A stretch of DNA of 64,000 bases from contig NZ_CP017279.1 in NCBI RefSeq assembly GCF_001750725.1, forward strand, positions 124,001-188,000, read 5' to 3'. A program made the translations under genes and the position numbers. The notes beneath the pieces are model-generated. The model had not been told where the DNA came from, did no database searches, and was given only the letters and a program-made list of their open reading frames with translations. Below, in pieces: positions 55,342 to 64,000 of this stretch. Within the stretch, counting starts at the first letter, position 1, and each line of letters starts with the position of its first letter. The stretch is from Enterobacter ludwigii (GTDB taxonomy: Bacteria; Pseudomonadota; Gammaproteobacteria; Enterobacterales; Enterobacteriaceae).

Positions 55342-56616
55342 ATGACAGATAAACGCAAAGATGGTTCGGGCAAACTGCTGTACTGCTCTTTTTGCGGCAA
55401 AAGCCAGCATGAAGTGCGTAAACTGATTGCCGGGCCGTCCGTGTATATCTGCGACGAATGTGTTGACTTATGTAACGACATTATTCGCGAAGAGATTAAA
55501 GAAGTAGCACCTCACCGCGAGCGCAGCGCGCTGCCAACGCCGCATGAAATTCGTCATCATCTTGACGACTATGTCATCGGTCAGGAGCAGGCGAAAAAAG
55601 TGCTCGCCGTGGCGGTATACAACCATTATAAACGCCTGCGTAACGGTGATACCAGCAATGGCGTAGAACTGGGTAAAAGTAATATTCTGCTGATCGGCCC
55701 AACCGGCTCCGGTAAAACGCTGCTGGCTGAAACGCTGGCGCGTCTGCTGGATGTTCCGTTCACAATGGCCGATGCCACCACCCTGACCGAAGCCGGTTAT
55801 GTGGGTGAGGACGTAGAAAACATCATCCAGAAACTGCTGCAGAAATGCGATTACGATGTACAGAAAGCGCAGCGCGGGATTGTTTACATCGATGAGATCG
55901 ACAAGATCTCCCGTAAATCTGACAACCCGTCCATTACCCGTGACGTATCGGGTGAGGGCGTGCAGCAGGCGTTGCTGAAGCTGATCGAAGGTACGGTTGC
56001 AGCCGTTCCACCGCAGGGTGGCCGTAAACATCCTCAGCAGGAGTTCCTGCAGGTTGATACGTCCAAGATCCTGTTCATCTGTGGTGGTGCGTTTGCCGGT
56101 CTGGATAAAGTGATCTCTCACCGTGTTGAAACCGGCTCCGGCATTGGTTTTGGCGCGACGGTGAAAGCCTCGTCCGAAAAGCCGAACGAAGGCGAGCTGC
56201 TGTCACAGGTTGAGCCAGAAGACTTGATCAAGTTTGGTCTGATTCCTGAGTTCATTGGCCGTCTGCCTGTTGTGGCAACGCTGAACGAACTGAGTGAAGA
56301 CGCGCTGATTCAGATCCTGAAAGAGCCGAAAAATGCGCTGACCAAGCAGTATCAGGCGCTGTTCAATCTGGAAGGCGTTGAGCTGGAATTCCGTGACGAA
56401 GCGCTGGACGCGATTGCCAAGAAAGCGATGATCCGTAAAACCGGTGCGCGTGGCCTGCGTTCTATCGTGGAAGCGGCGCTGCTTGACACCATGTACGATC
56501 TACCGTCGATGGAAGATGTTGAGAAAGTGGTGATTGATGAGTCGGTCATTAGCGGCCAGACCAAGCCATTGCTGATTTATGGCAAGCCGGAAGCGCAACA
56601 GGCATCTGGCGAATAA
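55342..56616 (+). CDS. clpX: ATP-dependent Clp protease ATP-binding subunit ClpX
   Basis: AAA+ unfoldase (424 aa) that feeds ssrA-tagged and other substrates to ClpP. N-terminal zinc domain with Cys15, Cys18, Cys37 and Cys40; Walker A GPTGSGKT; pore loop GYVGEDV; Walker [14 protein letters not shown] loop in the GGRKHPQQ segment; the ClpP-contacting IGF loop in GSGIGFGA; sensor 2 [12 protein letters not shown] 55342 with AAAGAGG upstream; 16 earlier open codons rejected. Confidence 0.98.
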   Translation: MTDKRKDGSGKLLYCSFCGKSQHEVRKLIAGPSVYICDECVDLCNDIIREEIKEVAPHRERSALPTPHEIRHHLDDYVIGQEQAKKVLAVAVYNHYKRLRNGDTSNGVELGKSNILLIGPTGSGKTLLAETLARLLDVPFTMADATTLTEAGYVGEDVENIIQKLLQKCDYDVQKAQRGIVYIDEIDKISRKSDNPSITRDVSGEGVQQALLKLIEGTVAAVPPQGGRKHPQQEFLQVDTSKILFICGGAFAGLDKVISHRVETGSGIGFGATVKASSEKPNEGELLSQVEPEDLIKFGLIPEFIGRLPVVATLNELSEDALIQILKEPKNALTKQYQALFNLEGVELEFRDEALDAIAKKAMIRKTGARGLRSIVEAALLDTMYDLPSMEDVEKVVIDESVISGQTKPLLIYGKPEAQQASGE

Positions 56617-56644
56617 TTCACCAAATCATACAAGCAGTTAATCA

Positions 56645-56678
56645 AAAAGGGGGGATTTTATCTCCCCTTTTATTTTTC
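56645..56678 (+). terminator. clpX intrinsic terminator
   Basis: AAAAGGGGGGA (56645-56655) pairs with TCTCCCCTTTT (56661-56671), then ATTTTT. Confidence 0.85.
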
Positions 56679-56690
56679 CGTATACGCGGC

Positions 56691-56719
56691 GTTGAATGTG
56701 TGGGAAACATCCCCATATA
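56691..56719 (+). promoter_or_regulatory. lon heat-shock (sigma-32) promoter
   Basis: GTTGAA (56691-56696), 14-base spacer, CCCCATATA (56711-56719): a close match to the sigma-32 consensus and to the known lon promoter layout. About 80 bases before the lon ATG. Confidence 0.85.
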
Positions 56720-56799
56720 CTGGATACATGTTAATGGTTATGTGAAGCACAGTGACATGACCAGTTTACCTGGCGGACACTAAACTAAGAGAGAGCTCT

Positions 56800-59154
56800 A
56801 TGAATCCTGAGCGTTCTGAACGCATTGAAATCCCCGTATTGCCGTTGCGCGATGTGGTGGTTTATCCGCACATGGTCATACCCTTATTTGTAGGGCGGGA
56901 AAAATCTATCCGTTGCCTCGAAGCCGCCATGGATCATGATAAAAAAATCATGCTGGTGGCGCAGAAAGAAGCATCAACGGATGAGCCGGGTGTAAACGAT
57001 CTTTTCACCGTCGGGACCGTGGCCTCTATTTTGCAGATGCTGAAGCTGCCTGACGGCACCGTTAAGGTGCTGGTAGAAGGCTTGCAGCGTGCGCGTATTA
57101 CCACCCTGTCTGACGATGGCGAGCATTTCTCTGCCAAGGCAGAGTACCTTGAATCACCTCAGCTGGATGAGCGCGAGCAGGAAGTGCTGGTGCGCACCGC
57201 GATTAGCCAGTTCGAAGGCTATATCAAGCTGAACAAGAAAATCCCACCAGAAGTGCTGACGTCGCTGAACAGCATCGACGATCCTGCGCGTCTGGCGGAC
57301 ACCATCGCTGCACACATGCCGCTGAAGCTGGCTGACAAACAGTCCGTGCTGGAGATGTCCGACGTTAACGAACGTCTGGAATATCTGATGGCGATGATGG
57401 AGTCTGAGATCGATCTGCTGCAGGTTGAGAAGCGTATTCGTAACCGCGTTAAAAAGCAGATGGAGAAATCTCAGCGTGAGTACTATCTGAATGAGCAAAT
57501 GAAAGCCATTCAGAAAGAGCTCGGCGAGATGGATGACGCGCCGGACGAAAACGAAGCGCTGAAGCGTAAGATCGACGCGGCGAAAATGCCGAAAGAGGCC
57601 AAAGAGAAAGCCGAAGCAGAACTGCAGAAGCTGAAAATGATGTCTCCAATGTCGGCTGAAGCGACCGTCGTGCGCGGCTATATCGAATGGATGGTTCAGG
57701 TTCCCTGGAATGCCCGCAGCAAGGTCAAAAAAGACCTGCGTCAGGCGCAGGAGATCCTGGATACCGACCACTACGGCCTTGAGCGCGTGAAAGACCGCAT
57801 TCTTGAGTACCTCGCAGTCCAGAGCCGTGTGAACAAAATCAAAGGCCCGATTCTGTGCCTGGTGGGACCACCGGGGGTAGGGAAAACCTCTCTGGGTCAG
57901 TCCATCGCCAAAGCGACCGGACGTAAGTATATCCGTATGGCGCTGGGTGGCGTACGCGATGAAGCGGAGATCCGCGGTCACCGTCGTACCTACATCGGTT
58001 CTATGCCGGGTAAACTGATCCAGAAGATGGCGAAAGTGGGCGTTAAAAACCCGCTGTTCCTGCTCGATGAGATCGACAAAATGTCTTCGGACATGCGTGG
58101 CGATCCGGCGTCTGCTTTGCTGGAAGTTCTTGATCCAGAACAGAACGTGGCGTTCAGCGATCACTACCTCGAAGTGGATTACGACCTGAGCGATGTCATG
58201 TTTGTCGCGACCTCGAACTCCATGAACATTCCGGCGCCGCTGCTGGACCGTATGGAAGTGATTCGTCTCTCCGGTTATACCGAAGACGAAAAACTGAACA
58301 TTGCGAAACGGCACCTGCTGCCGAAGCAGATTGAGCGTAACGCGCTGAAAGCCAACGAGCTGACCGTTGAGGACAGCGCGATTATTGGCATCATCCGCTA
58401 CTACACCCGTGAAGCGGGCGTGCGTAGCCTTGAGCGCGAAATCTCTAAACTGTGCCGTAAGGCGGTTAAACAGCTGCTGCTGGATAAGAGCCTGAAACAC
58501 ATCGTGATCAATGGCGACAACCTGCATGCCTATCTGGGCGTTCAGCGCTTTGACTATGGTCGCGCGGACAATGAAAACCGCGTGGGCCAGGTCACCGGTC
58601 TGGCATGGACGGAAGTGGGTGGCGATCTGCTGACCATTGAAACCGCCTGTGTCCCGGGTAAAGGCAAGCTGACCTACACCGGCTCTTTGGGTGAAGTGAT
58701 GCAGGAGTCGATTCAGGCCGCGCTGACCGTGGTACGCGCGCGTGCGGAGAAATTGGGCATCAACCCTGATTTCTACGAGAAACGCGATATCCACGTGCAC
58801 GTGCCTGAAGGGGCAACGCCGAAAGATGGCCCAAGCGCAGGTATTGCCATGTGTACCGCACTGGTTTCCTGCCTTACCGGCAACCCGGTGCGTGCCGATG
58901 TGGCAATGACCGGTGAGATCACGTTGCGTGGCCAGGTGCTGCCAATCGGTGGGTTAAAAGAAAAACTGCTGGCGGCACACCGTGGTGGGATCAAAACCGT
59001 ATTGATCCCTTACGAAAATAAACGCGATCTGGAAGAGATTCCGGACAACGTGATTGCCGATCTGCAGATTCATCCTGTGAAGCGAATTGAGGAAGTTCTG
59101 ACTCTCGCCCTGCAGAATGAACCTTCCGGAATGCAGGTTGTAACCGCAAAATAG
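56800..59154 (+). CDS. lon: ATP-dependent protease Lon
   Basis: Cytosolic homohexameric AAA+ protease (784 aa) degrading misfolded and regulatory proteins such as SulA and RcsA. N-terminal substrate-binding domain (about 1-210) followed by a charged coiled-coil region ([23 protein letters not shown]), then the AAA+ module with Walker A GPPGVGKT and Walker [11 protein letters not shown]. The protease domain has the Ser-Lys dyad Ser679 (KDGPSAG) and Lys722 ([10 protein letters not shown]). Own heat-shock promoter upstream and terminator downstream. Confidence 0.98.
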   Translation: MNPERSERIEIPVLPLRDVVVYPHMVIPLFVGREKSIRCLEAAMDHDKKIMLVAQKEASTDEPGVNDLFTVGTVASILQMLKLPDGTVKVLVEGLQRARITTLSDDGEHFSAKAEYLESPQLDEREQEVLVRTAISQFEGYIKLNKKIPPEVLTSLNSIDDPARLADTIAAHMPLKLADKQSVLEMSDVNERLEYLMAMMESEIDLLQVEKRIRNRVKKQMEKSQREYYLNEQMKAIQKELGEMDDAPDENEALKRKIDAAKMPKEAKEKAEAELQKLKMMSPMSAEATVVRGYIEWMVQVPWNARSKVKKDLRQAQEILDTDHYGLERVKDRILEYLAVQSRVNKIKGPILCLVGPPGVGKTSLGQSIAKATGRKYIRMALGGVRDEAEIRGHRRTYIGSMPGKLIQKMAKVGVKNPLFLLDEIDKMSSDMRGDPASALLEVLDPEQNVAFSDHYLEVDYDLSDVMFVATSNSMNIPAPLLDRMEVIRLSGYTEDEKLNIAKRHLLPKQIERNALKANELTVEDSAIIGIIRYYTREAGVRSLEREISKLCRKAVKQLLLDKSLKHIVINGDNLHAYLGVQRFDYGRADNENRVGQVTGLAWTEVGGDLLTIETACVPGKGKLTYTGSLGEVMQESIQAALTVVRARAEKLGINPDFYEKRDIHVHVPEGATPKDGPSAGIAMCTALVSCLTGNPVRADVAMTGEITLRGQVLPIGGLKEKLLAAHRGGIKTVLIPYENKRDLEEIPDNVIADLQIHPVKRIEEVLTLALQNEPSGMQVVTAK

Positions 59155-59184
59155 TGACCTCGCGCAAAGAGCGTCAATAAAAGT

Positions 59185-59224
59185 AAGGCTGGTAAGTCAT
59201 TTCGCACTTGCCAGCCTTTTTTTG
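59185..59224 (+). terminator. lon intrinsic terminator
   Basis: AAGGCTGGTAAGT (59185-59197) pairs with ACTTGCCAGCCTT (59206-59218), eight-base loop, T-run after. Confidence 0.9.
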
Positions 59225-59364
59225 TATAGCTAATTTAGATTGCTGATTAGGCCAGCCATCAACAACGGGTGTTGTAAGGTCATGGCAGGCCTGATATAAC
59301 TGCTGCGCGGTCGCGTTGTGAAGGATTCAGGCGCGATATAAATTATAAAGAGAGGAAGAGAACA

Positions 59365-59637
59365 GTGAATAAATCTCAACTGATTGACAAAATTGCTGCT
59401 GGTGCTGATATTTCTAAAGCTGCAGCTGGACGTGCGTTAGATGCATTAATTGCTTCTGTTACTGAATCTCTGCAGGCTGGGGACGACGTTGCACTGGTAG
59501 GCTTCGGTACTTTTGCTGTTAAAGAGCGTGCTGCCCGTACTGGCCGCAACCCTCAGACCGGTAAAGAGATCACCATTGCTGCCGCTAAAGTGCCGGGTTT
59601 CCGTGCAGGTAAAGCGCTGAAAGACGCAGTAAACTGA
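59365..59637 (+). CDS. hupB: DNA-binding protein HU-beta
   Basis: One subunit of the HU nucleoid protein (90 aa), which bends and compacts DNA. DNA-binding beta-arm [31 protein letters not shown] at the C-terminal third carries the intercalating Pro (RNPQTG). GTG start with AGAGGAAGAG upstream. Codon use is typical of a highly expressed gene. It stands between lon and ppiD, each with its own terminator. Confidence 0.98.
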   Translation: MNKSQLIDKIAAGADISKAAAGRALDALIASVTESLQAGDDVALVGFGTFAVKERAARTGRNPQTGKEITIAAAKVPGFRAGKALKDAVN

Positions 59638-59670
59638 TTGCTTTCCCATCTCAGGGAAGCCGAATAGTAC

Positions 59671-59700
59671 AAGGGCGCATCATTTGATGTGCCTTTTTTG
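59671..59700 (+). terminator. hupB intrinsic terminator
   Basis: GGCGCATCA pairs with TGATGTGCC (one G-U pair), two-base loop, flanked by AAG and a T-run, 34 bases after the hupB stop. Confidence 0.85.
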
Positions 59701-59849
59701 TTTGTCCAGGCCTGATTTGTGCGAGTTTATGCGAGTTGTGGGCTGACAATCGCACCGTTTTCTTGTCACAATACGCCTTTACGCGCGACGGGCAGGATTT
59801 TCCGTTAGCGTCAGGTAACCAGTCACCTACAGCGGAGTGTTGTTACACC

Positions 59850-61721
59850 ATGATGGACAGCTTACGCACGGCTGCTAACAGTCTCGTGCTCAAGATTATT
59901 TTCGGTATCATTATCGTGTCGTTCATATTGACCGGCGTGAGCAGTTACCTTATCGGCGGTGGCGCGAACTATGCCGCAAAAGTGAATGGCCAGGAGATCA
60001 GCCGTGGTCAGTTCGAGAATGCTTTTGCCGGTGAACGTAACCGTATGCAGCAACAGCTGGGCGACCAATTCTCTGAACTCGCGGCAAACGAAGGGTATAT
60101 GAAATCCCTGCGCCAACAGACCCTGAACCGTCTGATCGACGAAGCGCTGCTGGATCAATACGCGAAAAAACTGGGCCTGGGCATCAGCGATGAGCAGGTT
60201 AAAAAAGCCATCTTATCGACTCAGGCATTCCAGTCTAACGGCAAATTCGACAATGCGCGTTACAACGGCATCATTAATCAGATGGGCATGACTGCCGATC
60301 AATACGCTCAGGCTCTGCGTAATCAACTGACAACCCAACAGCTCATCAATGCCGTCGTTGGCACTGATTTCATGCTCAAAGGTGAGACGGAAGAGCTGGC
60401 AGCCCTGGTTGCACAGCAGCGCGTGGTACGTGAAGCGACCATCGATGTGAATGCTCTGGCGGCGAAGCAGCAGGTTAGCGACGCGGACATTAACGCCTAT
60501 TACGAGCAGAACAAGAGTAACTTCGTTGCTCCAGAACAGTTCCGTGTGAGCTACATCAAGCTGGATGCTGCCGCGCTGCAGGAAACAGCCTCTGACGCGG
60601 AAATTCAGTCTTATTACGATCAGCATCAGGATCAGTTCACTCAGCCGCAGCGTAACCGCTACAGCGTGATCCAGACCAAAACTGAGGCAGACGCCAAAGC
60701 CGTGCTGGATGAGCTGAATAAGGGCGCTGATTTCGCCTCCCTCGCGAAAGCAAAATCCACCGATATTATCTCTGCTAAAAACGGCGGTGATATGGGCTGG
60801 CTGGAAGAGAGCACCACGCCTGACGAACTGAAAAATGCCGGTCTGAAAGATAAAGGCCAGCTTTCGGGTGTCATTAAATCTTCCGTTGGTTTCCTGGTGG
60901 CGCGTCTGGATGACATCGAGGCCGCGAAAACCAAGCCGCTGGCTGACGTTCGCGATGATATCGCAGCGAAAGTGAAGCAGGAAAAAGCGCTGGATGCATA
61001 CTACGCGCTGCAACAGAAAGTCAGTGATGCTGCCAGCAACGACAACGAATCTCTGGCGGGTGCTGAGCAGGCTGCAGGGGTGAAAGCGGTTGAGACCGGC
61101 TGGTTCGGTCGTAACAACCTGCCGGAAGAGCTGAATTTCAAACCGGTTGCTGATGCCATCTTCAACGGTGGTCTGGTTGGCGAGAATGGCACGCCGGGCA
61201 GCAACTCTGACATCATTACCGTAGACGGCGATCGTGCGTTTGTTCTTCGCGTCAGCGAGCACAAACCAGAAGCGATTAAACCGCTGGCAGAAGTGAAAGA
61301 TCAGGTGGTTGCTCAGGTTAAGCACAACAAAGCGGAACAGCAGGCAAAACTGGATGCTGAGAAGATTCTGGTTGACCTGAAAGCGGGTAAACAGGATGCA
61401 CTGAAAGCGGCAGGTCTGAGCTTCGGTGAGCCAAAAACGCTGAGCCGTACCGGTCAGGATCCTGTCAGTCAGGCAGCGTTCGGTCTGAGCCTGCCTGCGA
61501 AGGACAAACCAAGCTTCGGTACCACTACCGATATGCAGGGTAACGTCGTTCTGCTCGCGCTGGACGATGTGAAAGCAGGCACGATGCCTGAAGAGCAGAA
61601 GAAAGCGATGGTGCAGGGTATTACCCAGAACAATGCCCAGATTGCTTTCGAAGCGATGATGAGCAACCTGCGCACAGAAGCCAAAATCAAGCTCGGTGAC
61701 GTGATGACTCAGCAGCAATAA
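59850..61721 (+). CDS. ppiD: Periplasmic folding chaperone PpiD
   Basis: Inner-membrane-anchored periplasmic chaperone (623 aa) at the Sec translocon exit. One N-terminal membrane helix (about 14-36, LKIIFGIIIVSFILTGVSSYL), a SurA-like chaperone region, a parvulin-type domain (about 265-360, YSVIQTKTEADAKAVLDEL ... GGDMGWLEESTTPDELKNAG) that is inactive as an isomerase in E. coli, and a C-terminal chaperone part. ATG 59850 gives MMDSLRTAANSL, as in E. coli; 38 open codons upstream are not used. The ribosome binding site (GGAG) is rather far. Confidence 0.97.
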   Translation: MMDSLRTAANSLVLKIIFGIIIVSFILTGVSSYLIGGGANYAAKVNGQEISRGQFENAFAGERNRMQQQLGDQFSELAANEGYMKSLRQQTLNRLIDEALLDQYAKKLGLGISDEQVKKAILSTQAFQSNGKFDNARYNGIINQMGMTADQYAQALRNQLTTQQLINAVVGTDFMLKGETEELAALVAQQRVVREATIDVNALAAKQQVSDADINAYYEQNKSNFVAPEQFRVSYIKLDAAALQETASDAEIQSYYDQHQDQFTQPQRNRYSVIQTKTEADAKAVLDELNKGADFASLAKAKSTDIISAKNGGDMGWLEESTTPDELKNAGLKDKGQLSGVIKSSVGFLVARLDDIEAAKTKPLADVRDDIAAKVKQEKALDAYYALQQKVSDAASNDNESLAGAEQAAGVKAVETGWFGRNNLPEELNFKPVADAIFNGGLVGENGTPGSNSDIITVDGDRAFVLRVSEHKPEAIKPLAEVKDQVVAQVKHNKAEQQAKLDAEKILVDLKAGKQDALKAAGLSFGEPKTLSRTGQDPVSQAAFGLSLPAKDKPSFGTTTDMQGNVVLLALDDVKAGTMPEEQKKAMVQGITQNNAQIAFEAMMSNLRTEAKIKLGDVMTQQQ

Positions 61722-61749
61722 TTACGTATTTGCTCGCATATTTTCGTAA

Positions 61750-62250
<501 letters not shown>

Positions 62251-62271
62251 TCACATAATTACTTGCACGGC

Positions 62272-62318
62272 GGCAAAATTTTGCCAGGATAAAGAGGTCA
62301 TACCAGTCATGACCTCTT
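62272..62318. other. Two adjacent palindromes upstream of fadM
   Basis: A perfect 14-bp palindrome GGCAAAATTTTGCC (62272-62285) is followed by a 10-bp inverted repeat, AAGAGGTCAT (62292-62301) and ATGACCTCTT (62309-62318) with a seven-base spacer; GGATAA flanks extend it with one bulged base. No T-run follows the second. Operator, ybaV 3' hairpin or both. Confidence 0.5.
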
Positions 62319-62349
62319 ATCCTATAACAACAGTAAAGGCTATTGCGCT

Positions 62350-62748
62350 ATGCAGACAAAAATCAAAGTACGCGGCTACCACATCGATGTTTACCAGCAC
62401 GTCAACAACGCCCGTTATCTTGAGTTTCTTGAAGAAGCGCGCTGGGACGGTCTGGAAAGCAGCGAAAGCTTTCAGTGGATGACCGCGCACAACATCGCGT
62501 TCGTGGTCGTCAACATCAATATCAACTACCGTCGTCCGGCCGTGCTGGGAGATGTGCTGACCATCACCAGCCAGCTTCAACAGTTAAACGGCAAGAGCGG
62601 CGTGTTAACCCAGGCGGTGACGCTGGATCCTGAAGGCCAGGCCGTTGCCGACGCGCTGATCACCTTTGTCTGTATTGATCTGAAAACCCAGAAAGCGTTG
62701 CCGCTGGAAGGGGAGTTGCGGGAAAAACTGCAGTTGATGATCGTCTAG
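62350..62748 (+). CDS. fadM: Acyl-CoA thioesterase FadM (YbaW)
   Basis: Hotdog-fold thioesterase III (132 aa) that hydrolyses long-chain acyl-CoA products resistant to beta-oxidation; repressed by FadR in E. coli. 4HBT-type active site with Asp14 in the DVYQHVNNARYLEFLEEARW segment, matching full-length E. coli. The region upstream carries two palindromes, but I could not match them clearly to a FadR site. Confidence 0.95.
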   Translation: MQTKIKVRGYHIDVYQHVNNARYLEFLEEARWDGLESSESFQWMTAHNIAFVVVNININYRRPAVLGDVLTITSQLQQLNGKSGVLTQAVTLDPEGQAVADALITFVCIDLKTQKALPLEGELREKLQLMIV

Positions 62749-62808
62749 ACGCGTTGTGTTCATGACCCGTGCTGTCGATATTCTGTTCGCCAGCACGGTC
62801 AAAGAGGC

Positions 62809-63504
62809 TTATTTGAGCCCGGTTTTTTTCTTCATCGCCGACATCACGCCCGCTTTGTCGGCCAGATAGTGATTCAGCCCGTTTGCGCGCAGATTACAGG
62901 CCGCACACTGGCCACAACCATCACCTTTAATGCCGTTGTAGCAGGTAAGGGTTTCGCTGCGAACCATGTCCAGTTTGCCCCAGTAGTCTGCCAGCGCCCA
63001 GGTTTCCGCTTTATCAAGCCACATCAGTGGCGTTTCAAAGCGCGTCTCTTTTGCCATCCCCAGATTCACGGCGTGGTTGAGAGCCTTCACGAACTCGTCA
63101 CGGCAGTCAGGGTACCCGGAGAAGTCGGTTTCACACACGCCCGTGATCACCGCTTCGGCTTTCACCTGGTAGGCGTAGATCGCCGTCAGCGTCAGGAAGA
63201 GAATGTTGCGGCCTGGCACAAAGGTGTTCGGAATGCCGCTGGCATCAGGTTCATAGTCAGGAACGGGAATACTGTCGCGGGTGAGGCTACTGACGGCCAG
63301 TTCATTTAACAGCGTAACGTCCAGCACCTTATGCGCGCGCGCGCCCAGTTTCAGCGCCAGTTCACGGGCGACGTCGATTTCAGCGCGATGTCGCTGACCA
63401 TAATCGAAAGTGACACAGTGAACTTCATCGTACTGATGAAGCGCCTGAACCAGGCAGGTAGTGGAATCTTGTCCTCCGCTGAACACGACGACGGCACGTT
63501 TCAT
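62809..63504 (-). CDS. queC: 7-cyano-7-deazaguanine synthase QueC
   Basis: Converts 7-carboxy-7-deazaguanine to preQ0 with ATP and ammonia, upstream of Tgt and QueA in queuosine synthesis. The protein is 231 aa. PP-loop FSGGQDSTT at residues 8-16; zinc-binding Cys cluster [19 protein letters not shown] near the C-terminus; the remaining conserved segment [17 protein letters not shown]. Same length as E. coli. Confidence 0.98.
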   Translation of the reverse strand: MKRAVVVFSGGQDSTTCLVQALHQYDEVHCVTFDYGQRHRAEIDVARELALKLGARAHKVLDVTLLNELAVSSLTRDSIPVPDYEPDASGIPNTFVPGRNILFLTLTAIYAYQVKAEAVITGVCETDFSGYPDCRDEFVKALNHAVNLGMAKETRFETPLMWLDKAETWALADYWGKLDMVRSETLTCYNGIKGDGCGQCAACNLRANGLNHYLADKAGVMSAMKKKTGLK

Positions 63505-63570
63505 AAATCATCTCGACAGTTACGGTAAAAACATCATGTTACCGTCTGACTACGGCGACGACCAGCTTCT

Positions 63571-64000
63571 TCACGATTTGGGGGCCGGGAGCCAGGCTTC
63601 GGTGAAATCGAACCAGCCGCGGGTGTTAAGCCGTATGCCATTGACTCCCGGGGGCGCGCTGATTTGGTACTGGTAGTTAAACAACGGTGTCAGCACCGCG
63701 CTCTCCATGAGTTGGGTGAAAATAGCTTTCAGCCCGCGATGCCGGGCATGCTCGTCAGCCTGGGTCTGAACGGCATCCAGTGTCGCCTGCAGATGGGCAT
63801 ATTGCGGTGCGCTCAGCAGGTGCGGCCATAGCGCATCGCAGCGAAGCCACTGCTCAAGGGTGTATTCCTGTGCTTCGCCAATCAGCCTGTCTCCCATCAT
63901 GAGGTCCGCGTCGGCAAGATGCTGACATCCGTCCCACGTTTTGGCATCGTGAAAGATGACCGTTAACGCGCAGCCCTGGCGGGAAAGATACGCTTTTAGC
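63571..64000 (-). CDS. ybaE: YbaE, SgrR-family protein, 5' part outside window
   Basis: The frame is open from the window edge to the stop at 63571-63573, giving the last ~143 residues. They match the C-terminal part of the SgrR-like family (N-terminal HTH plus solute-binding-protein-like domain): DAKTWDGCQHLADADLMMGDRLIGEAQEYTLEQW and GVNGIRLNTRGWFDFTEAW. E. coli has ybaE directly after queC in this orientation. Function not established. No start can be given; the ATGs inside this stretch are internal. Confidence 0.85.
   Translation of the reverse strand, partial: LKAYLSRQGCALTVIFHDAKTWDGCQHLADADLMMGDRLIGEAQEYTLEQWLRCDALWPHLLSAPQYAHLQATLDAVQTQADEHARHRGLKAIFTQLMESAVLTPLFNYQYQISAPPGVNGIRLNTRGWFDFTEAWLPAPKS

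Noticed and set aside
57154..58800. 548-codon open frame antisense to lon
   Set aside because: Lies wholly opposite a conserved gene; Phe/His/Arg-rich composition typical of antisense frames in codon-biased genes; no ribosome binding site.
60213..61718. 501-codon open frame antisense to ppiD
   Set aside because: Same reasons as for lon: full overlap with a recognised gene and composition of a codon-bias by-product.

Overview
The window is a stretch of enterobacterial core chromosome. Almost every protein can be recognised as an ortholog of the Escherichia coli genes that run from dgcC (adrA/yaiC) to ybaE, in the same order and orientation. Three things suggest a relative of E. coli such as Enterobacter, Leclercia or Lelliottia rather than E. 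coli itself: the sequence divergence from E. coli proteins as I remember them, a second typical 2-Cys peroxiredoxin beside acpH, and short CCCTCTCC-type and GCCGGGTA-type intergenic repeats. The species assignment is inference. I see no rRNA, tRNA, insertion sequence, prophage, CRISPR array or plasmid feature.

Layout. 1-6.35 kb: the end of dgcC, then proC, yaiI, the aroL-yaiA-aroM group, ppnP, rdgC and mak. 6.4-13 kb: sbcDC, divergent from phoBR, with a clear PHO box between them. 13.3-18.1 kb: brnQ, proY and malZ (transport and maltodextrin use). 18.3-22.1 kb: an accessory segment with a three-gene cluster (YcaC-like hydrolase, ABM-domain membrane protein, amidohydrolase with a Cys/His-rich tail) facing a peroxiredoxin gene. 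22.2-28.4 kb: acpH, then queA-tgt-yajC-secD-secF. 28.5-29.6 kb: a small VOC-protein/WYL-regulator pair. 29.6-35.1 kb: tsx, yajI, then nrdR-ribD-ribH-nusB-thiL. 35.1-39.2 kb: xseB-ispA-dxs and yajO on the minus strand. 39.5-44.6 kb: thiI, panE-yajL, yajQ, yajR. 44.7-49.5 kb: cyoABCDE. 50-52.7 kb: yajG-ampG, divergent from bolA. 53-61.7 kb: the proteostasis block tig, clpP, clpX, lon, hupB, ppiD. 61.9-64 kb: ybaV, fadM, queC and the 3' part of ybaE.

The genes form several functional sets: phosphate sensing (phoBR), 7-deazaguanine tRNA modification (queA, tgt, queC), protein export (yajC-secD-secF), riboflavin/thiamine/isoprenoid precursors (ribD, ribH, thiL, thiI, dxs, ispA), terminal respiration (cyo), and protein folding and turnover (tig, clpPX, lon, ppiD). 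Heat-shock (sigma-32) promoter elements are readable before clpP and lon.

Compared with the E. coli order (from general knowledge), araJ is missing between mak and sbcC, pgpA is missing between thiL and yajO, and yajD is missing between secF and tsx. At the first two junctions a short palindromic repeat sits where the gene would be. At the third there is a VOC/WYL pair with its own candidate operator. The best candidates for something poorly described are the 18.3-21.4 kb cluster and a 126-bp, nearly symmetric palindromic element upstream of thiI. No dramatic new system is visible. Starts were often moved downstream of the longest open frame on the basis of ribosome binding sites and family length, as stated per gene.
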